A stretch of 64,000 nt of DNA from an uncultured Planctomycetota bacterium (GCA_903901045.1 CAIUPP010000010.1:1-64000); one strand, 5' to 3'. Shown: positions 45,648-55,097, counted from the first letter of the stretch. Numbers and translations are program-made. The notes: generated from the letters alone by a model not told the origin.

Positions 45648-47801
45648 ATGCCTGATCTTCTCTATGAAATCGGCGTGGAGGAAGTCCCCGCCGGATATAT
45701 CGCCCCGGCGTTGGAGCAGTTGGAACGCGCAATCGCGCGCGATTTGGAGGCTGCGCGCCTGCCTCATGGCGCAATCCGCACCGCCGCCACGCCGCGCCGG
45801 CTGACGGTGGCCGTCAAAGAGGTCATCGCGCGCCAGCCGGATGCGGAAGAGGAAGTGCTCGGGCCGTCCACCAAGGTCGCCTTCGCGCCGGACGGGACGC
45901 CGACGAAGGCCGCCATGGGGTTCGCGCGATCGGTGGGCGTGGAGGTCTCCGCCCTGGCGCGCAAGCAGACGCCCCGCGGGGAATATTGCTGCGTCCGCCG
46001 CACGCTCAAGGGAAAGCCCGCCCTGGACGTGCTGGCGGAGATTCTGCCGCGCATCACGCTCGAAATATCCTTCCCGAAATCCATGGTCTGGCTGCCGGAG
46101 CGCAAGAGCTTCGCGCGGCCCGTGCGGGCGCTGGTGGCGCTGCTGGGAGAGGAAGTCATCCCCTTCACGCTCTTCGGAGTCAAGAGCGGGCGCTCCACCG
46201 AATCGCACCCCATCCTGCGCCCCGGCCGGTTCGACCTGCCCGACGCGGATTTCGACCGGTATGTCGCCCTGCTGCGGGAGCATCAGATCGTCGTGGAGTT
46301 CCCCGAGCGCCAGAGGATGATCCGCGCGGAGATCGAGCGCGCTCTGCGTCCCTTCGGCGGCGCCTTCCGCGAGGAGGCGCTCCTGAACGAGGTGACCAAC
46401 CTCGTGCAATATCCCATGGTGCTCACCGGCCATTTCGATCCCGCTTTCCTCGCCGTCCCGGCCCCCGTGGTCGAAGCGGCGATGATGGAGCATCAGCGGT
46501 ACTTCCCCGTGCGCGATGCGGCCGGAAAACTCTTACCCCACTTCCTCGTGGTGAGCGACCGCACGACCGAGCACGCGGAGTTGATCCGCACCGGGAACGA
46601 GCAGGTCCTCAAGGCGCGCCTGTCGGATGCGCGCTTCTTTGACGAAAAAGATAAGCAAACCAGACTGGAGCAGCATGTCCCCGGACTCAAGGGAATTGTT
46701 TACTTGAAGGGGCGTGGTACCTATTTTGACAAGACTCAAAGACTCGGCAAGCTGGTGGCACTCCTCTGTCGCGACCTTGGGCTTGACGCTCACGTCATGA
46801 AAGACGCCGTACGTGCGGCACATCTCTGCAAGGCTGACCTCCTGACAGAAATGGTCGGGGAGTTCCCCGGCCTCCAAGGTACCGTGGGACGCATTTACGC
46901 CGAGCGTGAAGGGGAGAACTCGATCGTAGCGGTGGCAATCGAAGAACACTATCTGCCTCGTTCAGCGGATGGTGAACTGCCGACAACGTTGGCTGGCAAG
47001 GTTTTGAGCGCCGCAGATAAAATTGACAATCTGACAAGTTGCTTCATGCTTGGTCTTGTTCCGACAGGTTCGCAAGACCCATATGCTTTGCGACGGCAGG
47101 CACAAGGACTGTTGCATATTCTTGAAACTGTCTCAAACAACTTGAGCACAATGGACATAATTGAACATTCGCTGCGGGCCTTGGATACGCCTGAGTCCGA
47201 TGTTGCCAAAGTCAAAGAGAATGGCCTCTGGACCTTTATGAATTCCCGGTTGGAGGGAATGGCAGCAGAGCGAGGCATACCCATCGACTTGGTGCGCGCA
47301 GTAACAAGTATCTTTTGGGGGAGACTTGAGTTTGCAAACAATACGAACGAACAGCGGCAGCCTCTTGACTATGGCGACTTGGGCATCCATGATTTTTGGC
47401 TGCGTCTTCGCGCCCTCCAGGAACTAAGCAATACCCACTGTTGGGCAACTTTGGTGACTGCCGTGGAGCGCACGTACAACATCAGCAAGAGCGCCCCGGC
47501 GGGACTGCAACTCGACCCTGCTCTGTTCATGGAGCCGTCGGAGAAACATCTTGGCGCGCTTCTGGAGGCATACGAAGAAGAAAAAGCAGAATTGAAGGAC
47601 GATCTCTACTACATCAAAGCCTCGCGCAAGTACGCAGAGGTCTTCGCCGCGCCGCTCCACGAGTTCTTCGAGAAAGTGTTCGTGAACGTGGATGACGAGC
47701 GGTTGCGGAACAACCGGCTGGAGTTGATGCGGCGTATCAACCGCCTTTACTCGGCGCACATCGCCGACCTGTCACAGATCGTCACGGGAGTGCAGAAGTG
47801 A
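45648..47801 (+). CDS. glyS: Glycyl-tRNA synthetase beta subunit, mosaic
   Basis: 717 residues, a complete GlyS (MPDLLYEIGVEEVPAGYIAPAL at the N-terminus, MEHQRYFPVRD, SDRTTEHAELIRTGNEQVLKARLSDARFF and DPYALRRQAQGLL). It pairs with GlyQ to charge tRNA-Gly; glyQ is not in the window. AGAGAGG precedes the ATG at 45648. The stretch about 46650-47600 is visibly lower in GC and different in codon choice than both ends, although the frame and conserved motifs remain intact, as if replaced by recombination. It overlaps dapF by 4 bp (GTGA). Confidence 0.93.
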   Translation: MPDLLYEIGVEEVPAGYIAPALEQLERAIARDLEAARLPHGAIRTAATPRRLTVAVKEVIARQPDAEEEVLGPSTKVAFAPDGTPTKAAMGFARSVGVEVSALARKQTPRGEYCCVRRTLKGKPALDVLAEILPRITLEISFPKSMVWLPERKSFARPVRALVALLGEEVIPFTLFGVKSGRSTESHPILRPGRFDLPDADFDRYVALLREHQIVVEFPERQRMIRAEIERALRPFGGAFREEALLNEVTNLVQYPMVLTGHFDPAFLAVPAPVVEAAMMEHQRYFPVRDAAGKLLPHFLVVSDRTTEHAELIRTGNEQVLKARLSDARFFDEKDKQTRLEQHVPGLKGIVYLKGRGTYFDKTQRLGKLVALLCRDLGLDAHVMKDAVRAAHLCKADLLTEMVGEFPGLQGTVGRIYAEREGENSIVAVAIEEHYLPRSADGELPTTLAGKVLSAADKIDNLTSCFMLGLVPTGSQDPYALRRQAQGLLHILETVSNNLSTMDIIEHSLRALDTPESDVAKVKENGLWTFMNSRLEGMAAERGIPIDLVRAVTSIFWGRLEFANNTNEQRQPLDYGDLGIHDFWLRLRALQELSNTHCWATLVTAVERTYNISKSAPAGLQLDPALFMEPSEKHLGALLEAYEEEKAELKDDLYYIKASRKYAEVFAAPLHEFFEKVFVNVDDERLRNNRLELMRRINRLYSAHIADLSQIVTGVQK

Positions 47802-48649
47802 AAGACAACGGCATCCGGTTCACCAAGATGCAGGGAATCGGGAATGACTACGTCTACGTCAACCTGTTCGAGGAAAAGGTCCCCGACCCGGTGGCCCTTT
47901 CCATCGCTGTCAGCGACCGGCATTTCGGCGTGGGCGCAGACGGGCTGATCCTGATCGGCCCGTCGAAGACCGCTGATGTTTCCATGCGCATCTTCAACGC
48001 CGACGGCTCCGAGGCTGAGATGTGCGGCAACGGCATCCGCTGCGTAGCCAAGTACGCCCGCGAGCATGGACTCGCCAAGTCCGACAAGGTCTCCGTCGAA
48101 ACGAACGCTGGGGTCAAGAGCGTGCTCGTGATTCTCGAAGGCGGGAAAGTCGTGCGCGCGCGGGTCAATATGGGCGTCCCGCGACTGCTCCGCCGCGAAA
48201 TACCGATGACCGGACCGGCCAAGGAGCGCTGCGTCGATGCGCCGCTCGAAGCGGCCGGCGAGCGCTTCACGATCACCGCGGTATCGATGGGGAACCCGCA
48301 TTGCGTCATCTTCACGGAAGACGTCGCCGCAATCCCCCTGCTGAACTGGGGACCCGCCATTGAGCGGCACCCCGCCTTTCCGGAGCGCACCAACGTCCAT
48401 TTTGTGCAGGTCAACACTCGCGGCGACGTGACCATGCGCACCTGGGAACGCGGTTCCGGGGTGACGCTGGCCTGCGGTACGGGGGCAAGCGCGGTCTGCG
48501 TGGCCGGAGCGCTCACCGACCGGACGGACCGCTCGGTCCGCGCGCACCTGCCCGGCGGCGATCTGGAACTGGAGTGGGCTCAGGACGATGATGTGTTCAT
48601 GACCGGGCCGGCGACGGAGTCGTTCACCGGGGTGTGGCCGACGGCGTAA
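47798..48649 (+). CDS. dapF: Diaminopimelate epimerase
   Basis: 283 residues. It converts LL- to meso-diaminopimelate for lysine and peptidoglycan. The catalytic cysteines are in AEMCGNGIRCVAKYA and TLACGTGASAVCV; TKMQGIGNDYVYVN is the family start and SMGNPHCVIF a further block. GTG start at 47798 overlapping the glyS stop, with GGGAG upstream. Indicates a diaminopimelate-type cell wall. Confidence 0.95.
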   Translation: MKDNGIRFTKMQGIGNDYVYVNLFEEKVPDPVALSIAVSDRHFGVGADGLILIGPSKTADVSMRIFNADGSEAEMCGNGIRCVAKYAREHGLAKSDKVSVETNAGVKSVLVILEGGKVVRARVNMGVPRLLRREIPMTGPAKERCVDAPLEAAGERFTITAVSMGNPHCVIFTEDVAAIPLLNWGPAIERHPAFPERTNVHFVQVNTRGDVTMRTWERGSGVTLACGTGASAVCVAGALTDRTDRSVRAHLPGGDLELEWAQDDDVFMTGPATESFTGVWPTA

Positions 48650-48688
48650 GGGAATTCACCGCGGAGAGGCGCAGAACGCGGGGGACGG

Positions 48689-50779
48689 TCATTTCTGGTC
48701 AGGACTGCTGAGGCGCTTGCGGAGGGATTCGATTTCCTTCGCAAGCGCTTCATCTTTTATCTCCATCTTCCCGGCGCGGTCCAGTTCGGCCAGCGCCTCG
48801 TCGCGCCTGCCGGTCGCGGCAAGCAGCACCGCGAGGCGGTAGTGCGCCGTGGGTGGGGCGTTGGGCGCGGCCACCCCCTGCTGAAGCTGCTCAATGGCCT
48901 GAGGCACGTTCTGCGTCGACTCCTGCAGCAGAATCCCGGACATCAGCATGCGGCTGTACGCGTCATACGGATTCTGTTTGATCGCCTGCCCGCAGAAATC
49001 TTTCGCCATCGCAAGCGCCTCCGCGGCGGCCTTGGCGTCCGTCTGAGCCAGCGCCCGCGCCTGCCGCTGATAGAGCGCCCCGAGCAGGAAGCGCGGAGAA
49101 CCATCGCGCGTGAGGAAGCCCGGCGAGATGGCGTAGAGGTCGCGGTAGGCCGCAATCGCCTCAGGCACATGGTCCGCCCGCCCCAGCGCGCGCGCGCGGA
49201 ATCCCAGCGATTCCAGCATATCCGGAACATACCGGGAGCAGCGGACCGCCTCCACCTGAGCGTCGGAGAATTGCTGCAGCGTCATGTATCTGCTCCCCAT
49301 TCCCATGAGCCATTCCGACCGCGCGCCGCTGGCGATCACGGATATCCCGAGGAGAGCGGCCAGCAGCAGCGCCACGCAGAACCCCGCCGCCCCCGCGATG
49401 CGGCTGACGGGCTTGCGCGGTAATTGCGGCGGCTGGATGATGCATGGGAGCGCCAGCAGCAGGCCGATCATCGTCCAGTACATGGCCGCAGGCGCCCAGA
49501 ATCGCAGGGCGACCTCCACCAGGCCGTGGAGGAACATAGCCAGCGCGCCGGCGAGGATCGCCCAACCGGCCAGGCGCAAAGCGGGGTCGACCGCGGCGTT
49601 TTCCCGCCTGACGAACCTTCCCGCCGCCATCAGGTGCCCGGCCAGGTAGAGCGCCAATCCCAATAGCCCCACCTCCACCCCAACCAGCAGCAGTTCATCG
49701 TGAGGGTAGATCGTCTGAGAAGTGAGCCAGCCATAGCGCATCGGCTCCGTGGGCTTCAGGTCGGGGAAGAAGGGCATGAACATGCCCGTTCCCCAACCCA
49801 GGATGGGACGCTCCAGAATCATCCGCACGGCCCCCTTCCACATGAAGAGCCGCGTCCCCTGCGCCTTGTCGACCATGCGCTGCTGGACGGCGGAAGAGGC
49901 CAGGGCGCATAGCGCGATGATTCCCAGCGCCAGGACGGTCCCCAGGAGCGCGAGTCGCCACCGGCGGAAAAGGCGCATCGCGAACAGGCAGACAGCGCCC
50001 GCTGCGAGACCGATGAGGCTGCCCCAGGACTCGCACAGCGCCAGCGCAAAAAGCATCACCCCCATGGCGCAGACAAGGAGCCATGCGGGCCACCCCAGGA
50101 AACCGCGCGGGGACGCGCCGCGGGTCAGCGGTTTCGCAAACAGTTCCGCCAGGCAGATCAGGAGCGGCGGAAGCAGGAAGATCGCCAGGAAATTCCGGTG
50201 CCCCTGGACTTGTTCCATCAGGTCAAGCGACGTGCTGAACTCCCCTCTCAGCGTCGCAAAACTTTCGTTGAAGAGGCGCATCCACGGAGGCAGATGGTCC
50301 GGGGAGTGATAGCTGGCCACGTAAAAGAATCCCGCCAGCGCCGAAAGCGTCCCGGCCGCCACGACCGCGCGCAGCACCCAGCGAAGCGAGCGCGCGTCGC
50401 GGATGAGGCGGGAGACCAGCAGCGCCCAGAGGACCCCCTGCACCGCGGTGATGCTGCCGATCGCGGAAAGGCGGCTGAAACCTTCCGGAGCCCAGAACCA
50501 ACTCAGCAGGCAGCAGCAGACGTAGGCGGCGAAGAACCAGGGGGCCGGCATCGTGAAGCACGCCCCGGGGCGGTTGCGCCAGGGAAATGCCTCGATGAGA
50601 AGAAGAAGAAGAAGCAGGCCGGCTTGAAGCGCCAGGGCCGCGGCGTAGTGAGGCCGCGCGAAGCCCATGAACCTGGCGACGGACACGCCGAGCAGCGTGA
50701 GACAAATCACCAGAACGGCCGGCCCCGCTCCGGAAAACGGCGTCGCGGCAGGGCGCGCCGCCTCTGCTTGATGCGCCAA
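48689..50779 (-). CDS. O-antigen ligase/polymerase-like protein with C-terminal TPRs
   Basis: 696 residues. About twelve membrane helices fill residues 20-480; the periplasmic loop and Wzy_C-type region contain LFMWKGAVRMILERPILGWGTGMF and YPHDELLLVGVEVGLLGLAL, the signature of the O-antigen ligase family. The last 200 residues form TPR-like helices (AQVEAVRCSRYVPDMLESLG, DAKAAAEALAMAKDFC, PPTAHYRLAVLLAATGRRDEAL). AAGGAG precedes a TTG start at 50779; no ATG fits. It likely joins polysaccharide or glycan chains at the outer face of the inner membrane. Convergent with dapF at 39 bp. Confidence 0.8.
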   Translation of the reverse strand: MAHQAEAARPAATPFSGAGPAVLVICLTLLGVSVARFMGFARPHYAAALALQAGLLLLLLLIEAFPWRNRPGACFTMPAPWFFAAYVCCCLLSWFWAPEGFSRLSAIGSITAVQGVLWALLVSRLIRDARSLRWVLRAVVAAGTLSALAGFFYVASYHSPDHLPPWMRLFNESFATLRGEFSTSLDLMEQVQGHRNFLAIFLLPPLLICLAELFAKPLTRGASPRGFLGWPAWLLVCAMGVMLFALALCESWGSLIGLAAGAVCLFAMRLFRRWRLALLGTVLALGIIALCALASSAVQQRMVDKAQGTRLFMWKGAVRMILERPILGWGTGMFMPFFPDLKPTEPMRYGWLTSQTIYPHDELLLVGVEVGLLGLALYLAGHLMAAGRFVRRENAAVDPALRLAGWAILAGALAMFLHGLVEVALRFWAPAAMYWTMIGLLLALPCIIQPPQLPRKPVSRIAGAAGFCVALLLAALLGISVIASGARSEWLMGMGSRYMTLQQFSDAQVEAVRCSRYVPDMLESLGFRARALGRADHVPEAIAAYRDLYAISPGFLTRDGSPRFLLGALYQRQARALAQTDAKAAAEALAMAKDFCGQAIKQNPYDAYSRMLMSGILLQESTQNVPQAIEQLQQGVAAPNAPPTAHYRLAVLLAATGRRDEALAELDRAGKMEIKDEALAKEIESLRKRLSSPDQK

Positions 50780-50862
50780 GTCGCTTCTCCTTCAAACAAG
50801 CCTGTGCCGAAATTCTACATGCCGGGGAAGGGCATTACAATCAAGGTTGAAGGATGGGGCCT

Positions 50863-50905
50863 GTGGGGACACAATACTTTCCAAAGGAAAGTTTTGTGTC
50901 CCCAC
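50863..50905. repeat. Hairpin repeat, GTGGGGACACAA family
   Basis: Third copy of the 43-base hairpin; GGTTTCAACAGAGCAGAA follows at 50939-50956. The rest of the 365-bp gap (50780-51144) has no gene and contains the promoter at 51101-51128. Confidence 0.85.
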
Positions 50906-51100
50906 CTCGACCACCGAAAGAACGACACGCTGGCACAATGGTTTCAACAGAGCAGAAGAAGATCAAATATCCAAACTGCCAGGCCGGGGGCCGACAGACC
51001 CCGCGAAACGCAACGGAAGGCTCGAGCCCTTCGGCGGGAAGGGTGTCCCCCCCCCCCAGCGCCCGCGAGCCCGCGTCTGCGTCGAACCGTCCCCCTTCTG

Positions 51101-51128
51101 TTGCTTTTCCACGGAAGCTCCCTATAAT
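51101..51128 (+). promoter_or_regulatory. Predicted promoter of the zinc-ribbon membrane protein
   Basis: TTGCTT (51101-51106), 16-base spacer, TATAAT (51123-51128), 16 bases before the ATG at 51145; so the leader would be only about ten bases or the mRNA nearly leaderless. Confidence 0.5.
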
Positions 51129-51144
51129 AATACCTTGTACAACA

Positions 51145-52287
51145 ATGGCTACTCCTTCAAAAAAACCGAGACCGGACGGCGACCGCACGTTTCGCACGAA
51201 CTGCGAGAACTGCGGCGTGGAGCTGGTCGCCAGCCCCCGCGACGCGGGGAAGAAGGCGACCTGCCCCGAGTGCGGCATCAGCATGATCATTCCGGGCCCG
51301 GAGGCCGCGCTGCCGCGCGAGGAACGCCCCCGCCCGCGCCCCCCCGCCCCGCCGCCCGCTCGAACGCGCCCCATCTCGAAAATCCGCCTTCGTCCTCGTG
51401 AGGCCGCCGAGGGAGCGCCCGCGCAGCCACCGCCGATGTCCACACAGGAACGGAGCCGCCGTCCCGCCCTGCCTCTGGTGAACCCGGAGCAGCACAAGGT
51501 CCGCGCCAAACTGGTCGGCTGGTACCGGCGCATGGCCATCGTCGTCTTCGCGCTGGTGGTGCTGAAGATATTCGGCGCCGCGTTCGCCGCCCTTCTGGTC
51601 ACCACCCCCGGCACCCTGCACGGCGCGGTCGCATGGGTGAAAGAGGGGTTATTCTCCATGCCGCAGGCGTTGACGCAACTCTCCGTCAAGCGACCGGACA
51701 CCATCGGCAACATCACGTCGCTGGAGCACCTCGTGCTGGGGATCGGCATGCTGATCTTCGCCACGCGCATGGTGATACGAACCAAACTGCTGGATGCCGT
51801 GTATGTCACCTCGGAGCGCTGGGAAGAACGGACGACCACGGGGCTGACGGTCCACTTCCTCATGCTGCTCGCTCAGGCGGGCATCCTCGGATGGGCCGCC
51901 GCGGGGGCGAGCACCAACGGCGCCAGCGACGGGCTGGTGTGCGGATTGATCGCGCTGCAATTGCTGCTGAGCGCGGCGTGGCTCATGACGCTGCATCTCG
52001 TGGCGGGCAACGAGTTCCCGGAATTGACGCGCTGGATGATCATCAACGCGGTGTCGGGCATGGCCATCCTGTTCGTCGTGCTCTGGCCGGGGGTGACGGT
52101 GCTCTGGTCGCGCGCGGGCGCGACGGCGGTGCTGTTCCTGGCCGACTCCGCCGCGGCGCTCCACGTGGGCGCTTCCTTCGTCTTCGCCCGCCGACAGCGG
52201 CGCTGGTGGTGGCACAAACCGCTGTCGATCATCGCCAGCATCATCCTGGTGGCGCTCGTGGCGCTGGTCATGGCGTGCGTGCGGTAG
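51145..52287 (+). CDS. Zinc-ribbon membrane protein, unknown
   Basis: 380 residues. An N-terminal zinc ribbon (NCENCGVELVAS, 16 residues, CPECGISMII) is followed by a long Pro/Arg-rich linker (about 50-115) and then five or six membrane helices (AIVVFALVVLKIFGAAFAALL, LVLGIGMLIFA, LMLLAQAGILGWAAAGA, LIALQLLLSAAWLM, IINAVSGMAILFVVLWPG and the C-terminal LSIIASIILVALVALVMAC). The frame upstream of 51145 reads through a repeat and is not used. The ribbon closely resembles that of the protein at 61036. Function unknown. Confidence 0.72.
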   Translation: MATPSKKPRPDGDRTFRTNCENCGVELVASPRDAGKKATCPECGISMIIPGPEAALPREERPRPRPPAPPPARTRPISKIRLRPREAAEGAPAQPPPMSTQERSRRPALPLVNPEQHKVRAKLVGWYRRMAIVVFALVVLKIFGAAFAALLVTTPGTLHGAVAWVKEGLFSMPQALTQLSVKRPDTIGNITSLEHLVLGIGMLIFATRMVIRTKLLDAVYVTSERWEERTTTGLTVHFLMLLAQAGILGWAAAGASTNGASDGLVCGLIALQLLLSAAWLMTLHLVAGNEFPELTRWMIINAVSGMAILFVVLWPGVTVLWSRAGATAVLFLADSAAALHVGASFVFARRQRRWWWHKPLSIIASIILVALVALVMACVR

Positions 52288-52320
52288 CGCTATCGTCAGA
52301 GGACTTGACGGCTACAACCG

Positions 52321-52389
52321 GACAAGATTACAAGATCGGCAAGATAGGGCAACGAGGACTCTTAATCCTGTCCATCTTGTTATCTTGTC
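52321..52389. repeat. Inverted repeat of ACAAGATTACAAGAT type
   Basis: GACAAGATTACAAGATCGGC (from 52321) pairs imperfectly with ..CCATCTTGTTATCTTGTC (to 52389). A common dispersed bacterial repeat; it ends 23 bases before the flavodoxin start and so may sit in its leader. Confidence 0.7.
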
Positions 52390-52412
52390 CAGATTCAATC
52401 AGGTGAACAATC

Positions 52413-52883
52413 ATGCGCGACATTCTCGTCGTCTATTACTCCCGAACCGGCATAACCCGTATGGTGGCGCAACGCCTTGCAGCGCTGCTGGATGCGGACG
52501 TGGCCGAGATCACGGAAAAGAAGGACCGCTCAGGGGCGATGGGGTACATCGGGGCGGGCAAGGATGCCGTTTTGAAGCGCGACGCGGAACTGGTCTCCTG
52601 CCCGGAAATCGCCGGGCGCAAAGTCGTAGTGATCGGGATGCCGGTGTGGGGATTCAATCCCCCCTCCGCCGTGCGCACGTGGCTCAAGCGAACCACCTTC
52701 TCCGGCTGCAAAGTCTGCGCCTTCGCCACGATGGACGGGAGCGGCGCCGATCGCACGCTGGCCAAAGTCGCCGAAGTCATCGGCTCGCCCTTGGCCGCCA
52801 CGCTGCCGCTGCTCAAACCGAAGGGGGATGATCCCGCGCTTGAGGCGAAGCTGAAAGAGTTTGCGCGGCAGGTGCCGCGCTGA
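52413..52883 (+). CDS. Flavodoxin family protein
   Basis: 156 residues. The FMN phosphate loop is YYSRTGITRMVA (8-19), and the fold continues with VVVIGMPVWGFNPPSAVR, where the Trp likely stacks on the flavin, and CAFATMDGSGADRTL. It resembles flavodoxin-like proteins of the menaquinone-dependent or NAD(P)H-quinone type rather than electron-transfer flavodoxins. AGGTGA lies six bases before the ATG. It stands alone between repeats, so the partner is unknown. Confidence 0.85.
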   Translation: MRDILVVYYSRTGITRMVAQRLAALLDADVAEITEKKDRSGAMGYIGAGKDAVLKRDAELVSCPEIAGRKVVVIGMPVWGFNPPSAVRTWLKRTTFSGCKVCAFATMDGSGADRTLAKVAEVIGSPLAATLPLLKPKGDDPALEAKLKEFARQVPR

Positions 52884-52915
52884 GAAGAGGCGCGTGCCCT
52901 GTGGCACGGAGGACA

Positions 52916-52965
52916 AGGGGTCAGGCTGTTTTTCGCGTTTGAAAAGATGCCTGACCCCTTTTCCT
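52916..52965. repeat. Palindromic repeat, GGGGTCAGGC family
   Basis: AAGGGGTCAGGC, a loop of mixed sequence, then TTTGAAAAGATGCCTGACCC with trailing CTTTT. A related copy is at 55642-55701. Elements with this core are widespread and are often linked to IS200-like REP transposases; no such gene is in the window. Confidence 0.78.
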
Positions 52966-53064
52966 CAGCCACCCTCCCCTCCAGCATCGCCCTCATTCTT
53001 CAAGCGCGCTGGGACCCGTTCGACAAGCCCAAGGCGAACAGCGCGCTCCACCACGGACGCGAGT

Positions 53065-53093
53065 TTGACAGTGTTCGGAAGGTCGGCTACAAT
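53065..53093 (+). promoter_or_regulatory. Predicted strong promoter of the SRP RNA
   Basis: TTGACA (53065-53070), 17-base spacer, TACAAT (53088-53093). One of the best sigma-70 matches in the window, fitting a stable RNA gene starting shortly after 53100. Confidence 0.7.
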
Positions 53094-53118
53094 CAACCCA
53101 TCATTGAGCGTGAAGCCA

Positions 53119-53407
53119 TGCTGAAAAGGCTGTGCTAGATGGGGGACTGGCGGTACCCTAGCAAACCTGCAACCCGCCTTAGCAGGGTCGATGCCTTTCA
53201 GAGATTCGCGCACTCTGTGACGCTGCCATGTCCGGTGGTGTTGAAGGTCGGGTCCCATGCAATAGGGGCTCGTGAACCGGGTCAGATCCGGAAGGAAGCA
53301 TCCCTAAACGAGTTACCCTATGTGCCGTGGGGTCGCCTGGCCGGAGCCAATCGCCATGTCGGTTAGCAGAGTGTAGAACCGAGGGAAGGTGCACGGCCTT
53401 TTCAGCA
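53119..53407 (+). ncRNA. ffs: Signal recognition particle RNA, long form with Alu domain
   Basis: The Ffh-binding loop is unmistakable: CCGGGTCAGATCCGGAAGGAAGCA near 53278-53301 in two parts, GGGTCAGATCCGGAAGGAAG. The 5' part (GCTAGATGGGGGACTGGCGG, then CCTGCAACCCGCCTTAGCAG) matches the Alu domain of the long bacterial SRP RNA known from Bacillus. The ends ATGCTGAAAAGGCTGTGC and GCACGGCCTTTTCAGCAT pair as helix 1. Exact mature ends are uncertain by several bases. The gene lies 34 bases before dnaX, the same order as in Bacillus (scr-dnaX-yaaK-recR). Confidence 0.9.
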
Positions 53408-53441
53408 TTGCTTCACTCCTTTGTTTCAACTGCGGCGAACG

Positions 53442-55097
53442 ATGTCATACCTTGTGCTTGCGCGGAAATACCGCCCCATAGCCTTCGATGCTTTCGTCGG
53501 CCAGGATGTCATTGCGGAGACCCTCCGCAACGCCATCTCGGCGGACCGCGTGGCGCACGCCTACCTCTTCTGCGGCCCGCGCGGCGTCGGCAAAACCTCC
53601 ATGGCGCGCGTCTTCGCCAAGGCGCTCAACTGCGAAAAAGGCCCCACCCCCAAACCCTGCGGCAAGTGCGAACGCTGCCTCTCCATCGCGTCCGGGCAGG
53701 ATGTGGATGTGATCGAGATCGACGGCGCGTCCAATCGCGGCATTGACGAGGTGCGCGAGATCCGCCAGAACGCCCGCTATGCCGCCACACACAGCCGGTT
53801 CAAAATCTACTACATCGACGAAGTGCACATGCTCACCGAGCCCGCCTTCAACGCGCTGCTCAAGACGCTGGAGGAGCCGCCACCCCACGTCAAGTTCATC
53901 TTCGCAACGACCGCCGCGGCAAAACTGCCCGAGACGATCCTCTCCCGCGTGCAGCGCTTCGATTTCCACCGGATTTCCAACGCGGATATCACCCGCAAAC
54001 TCAAGGAAATCTGCAAGGCGGAGAAGCTCAAGGTGCCCGACGAGGTGCTGGCTCTGACGGCGCGCCGGGCCCGGGGCAGCATGCGCGACAGCCTGAGCCT
54101 GCTCGATCAGATCCTCTCCTTCTGCGGCGACGAGCCCGACCTGGACGCCGTGGCGGGGCTGCTGGGCACACTGGGAGATGAGGAGATGGCGCGCCTGTTC
54201 GGCATGGTTCGCGCCAGGGATGCGGCCGGGCTGCTGAAGCTGACCGACGAATTGCTGTCGCGCGGAATGGATGTGGGGGAACTGATTCAGCAGTTGATCG
54301 GCTTCGCGCGCGACCTGCTCGTGGCGCGGCTCTGCGGGGCGGATTCCGACCTGCTGGATCGCGCGCCCGAGGGGGCCGCTGCGATGGCGGCGCTGGCGAA
54401 GGAGATGTCGCCGGAGCATCTGCTGTACGTGGCGGAGGTGCTTCAGTCCGCGATGCGCCGTGTGAAGGAGGGACAGGATGAGCGCGTGGTGCTGGAGATG
54501 TCCCTGGTGAAACTCTCCCAGGCCGAAGGACTCGCCCCCGTCGGAGAACTGATCGAACGCCTCGCCGCGCTGGAAGAGACGCTGGACGCCTCTCCTTCCG
54601 CCGCGCGCGCCGTTCCGTCCGTGGTTCGGCAGGACAATCTGCACTACGCCGCGCCGGCAACTCGCGCCGCCCCGCCCCAGCCGCCGATGGATGGTCAGCC
54701 GCCGGAGCCCGCCGCGACGGACGTTCAGCCCATTTCAAACTCCGATGAATTCTGGCCCCGACTGCTCAGCACGGTGCAGGAGAGGCACATCGCGCTTTAC
54801 ATGTACTTGGCGCAAGGGAGCCTGGGGCCGATCACCGCGAGCGACGTGACGATTTTCTTCGCGGCGGACCGCCCCACCGCGCGCAAGGAGCTCGAAACCC
54901 CGGACAATCGCAGGCAATTGCAGGCGATCGTCAGCGCGCTGCTGGGCCGGCCGGTGCAATTGCGGCTCACCTCCGCGGCTCCTGCCGCACCGGGATCCCC
55001 CGCGCCCAGGCAGACCCCCGCGGGCGGCAAGCCAGCCTCCGATGACCCGAACGTGCAGGAGGTAATGCGGCGATTCAAGGGGCAGATTGTCTCGTAA
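53442..55097 (+). CDS. dnaX: DNA polymerase III subunits gamma and tau
   Basis: 551 residues. The clamp-loader ATPase starts MSYLVLARKYRPIAFDAFVGQ, with Walker A GPRGVGKTS near 48-56, four zinc-binding cysteines (CEKGPTPKPCGKCERC), Walker B YYIDEVHML and the SRC-like sensor ILSRVQRFDF. Domain III reaches about residue 370. A Pro/Ala-rich linker and a tau-type tail follow. The ATG at 53442 fits the family start. I see no A-rich slippery heptamer at the end of the ATPase part, so a frameshifted gamma form is not indicated. Confidence 0.95.
   Translation: MSYLVLARKYRPIAFDAFVGQDVIAETLRNAISADRVAHAYLFCGPRGVGKTSMARVFAKALNCEKGPTPKPCGKCERCLSIASGQDVDVIEIDGASNRGIDEVREIRQNARYAATHSRFKIYYIDEVHMLTEPAFNALLKTLEEPPPHVKFIFATTAAAKLPETILSRVQRFDFHRISNADITRKLKEICKAEKLKVPDEVLALTARRARGSMRDSLSLLDQILSFCGDEPDLDAVAGLLGTLGDEEMARLFGMVRARDAAGLLKLTDELLSRGMDVGELIQQLIGFARDLLVARLCGADSDLLDRAPEGAAAMAALAKEMSPEHLLYVAEVLQSAMRRVKEGQDERVVLEMSLVKLSQAEGLAPVGELIERLAALEETLDASPSAARAVPSVVRQDNLHYAAPATRAAPPQPPMDGQPPEPAATDVQPISNSDEFWPRLLSTVQERHIALYMYLAQGSLGPITASDVTIFFAADRPTARKELETPDNRRQLQAIVSALLGRPVQLRLTSAAPAAPGSPAPRQTPAGGKPASDDPNVQEVMRRFKGQIVS

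Noticed and set aside
53442-55097. Programmed frameshift for a dnaX gamma product
   Set aside because: The only A-run (five A near 53633) is early in the ATPase domain and not in a slippery heptamer with downstream stop and structure.
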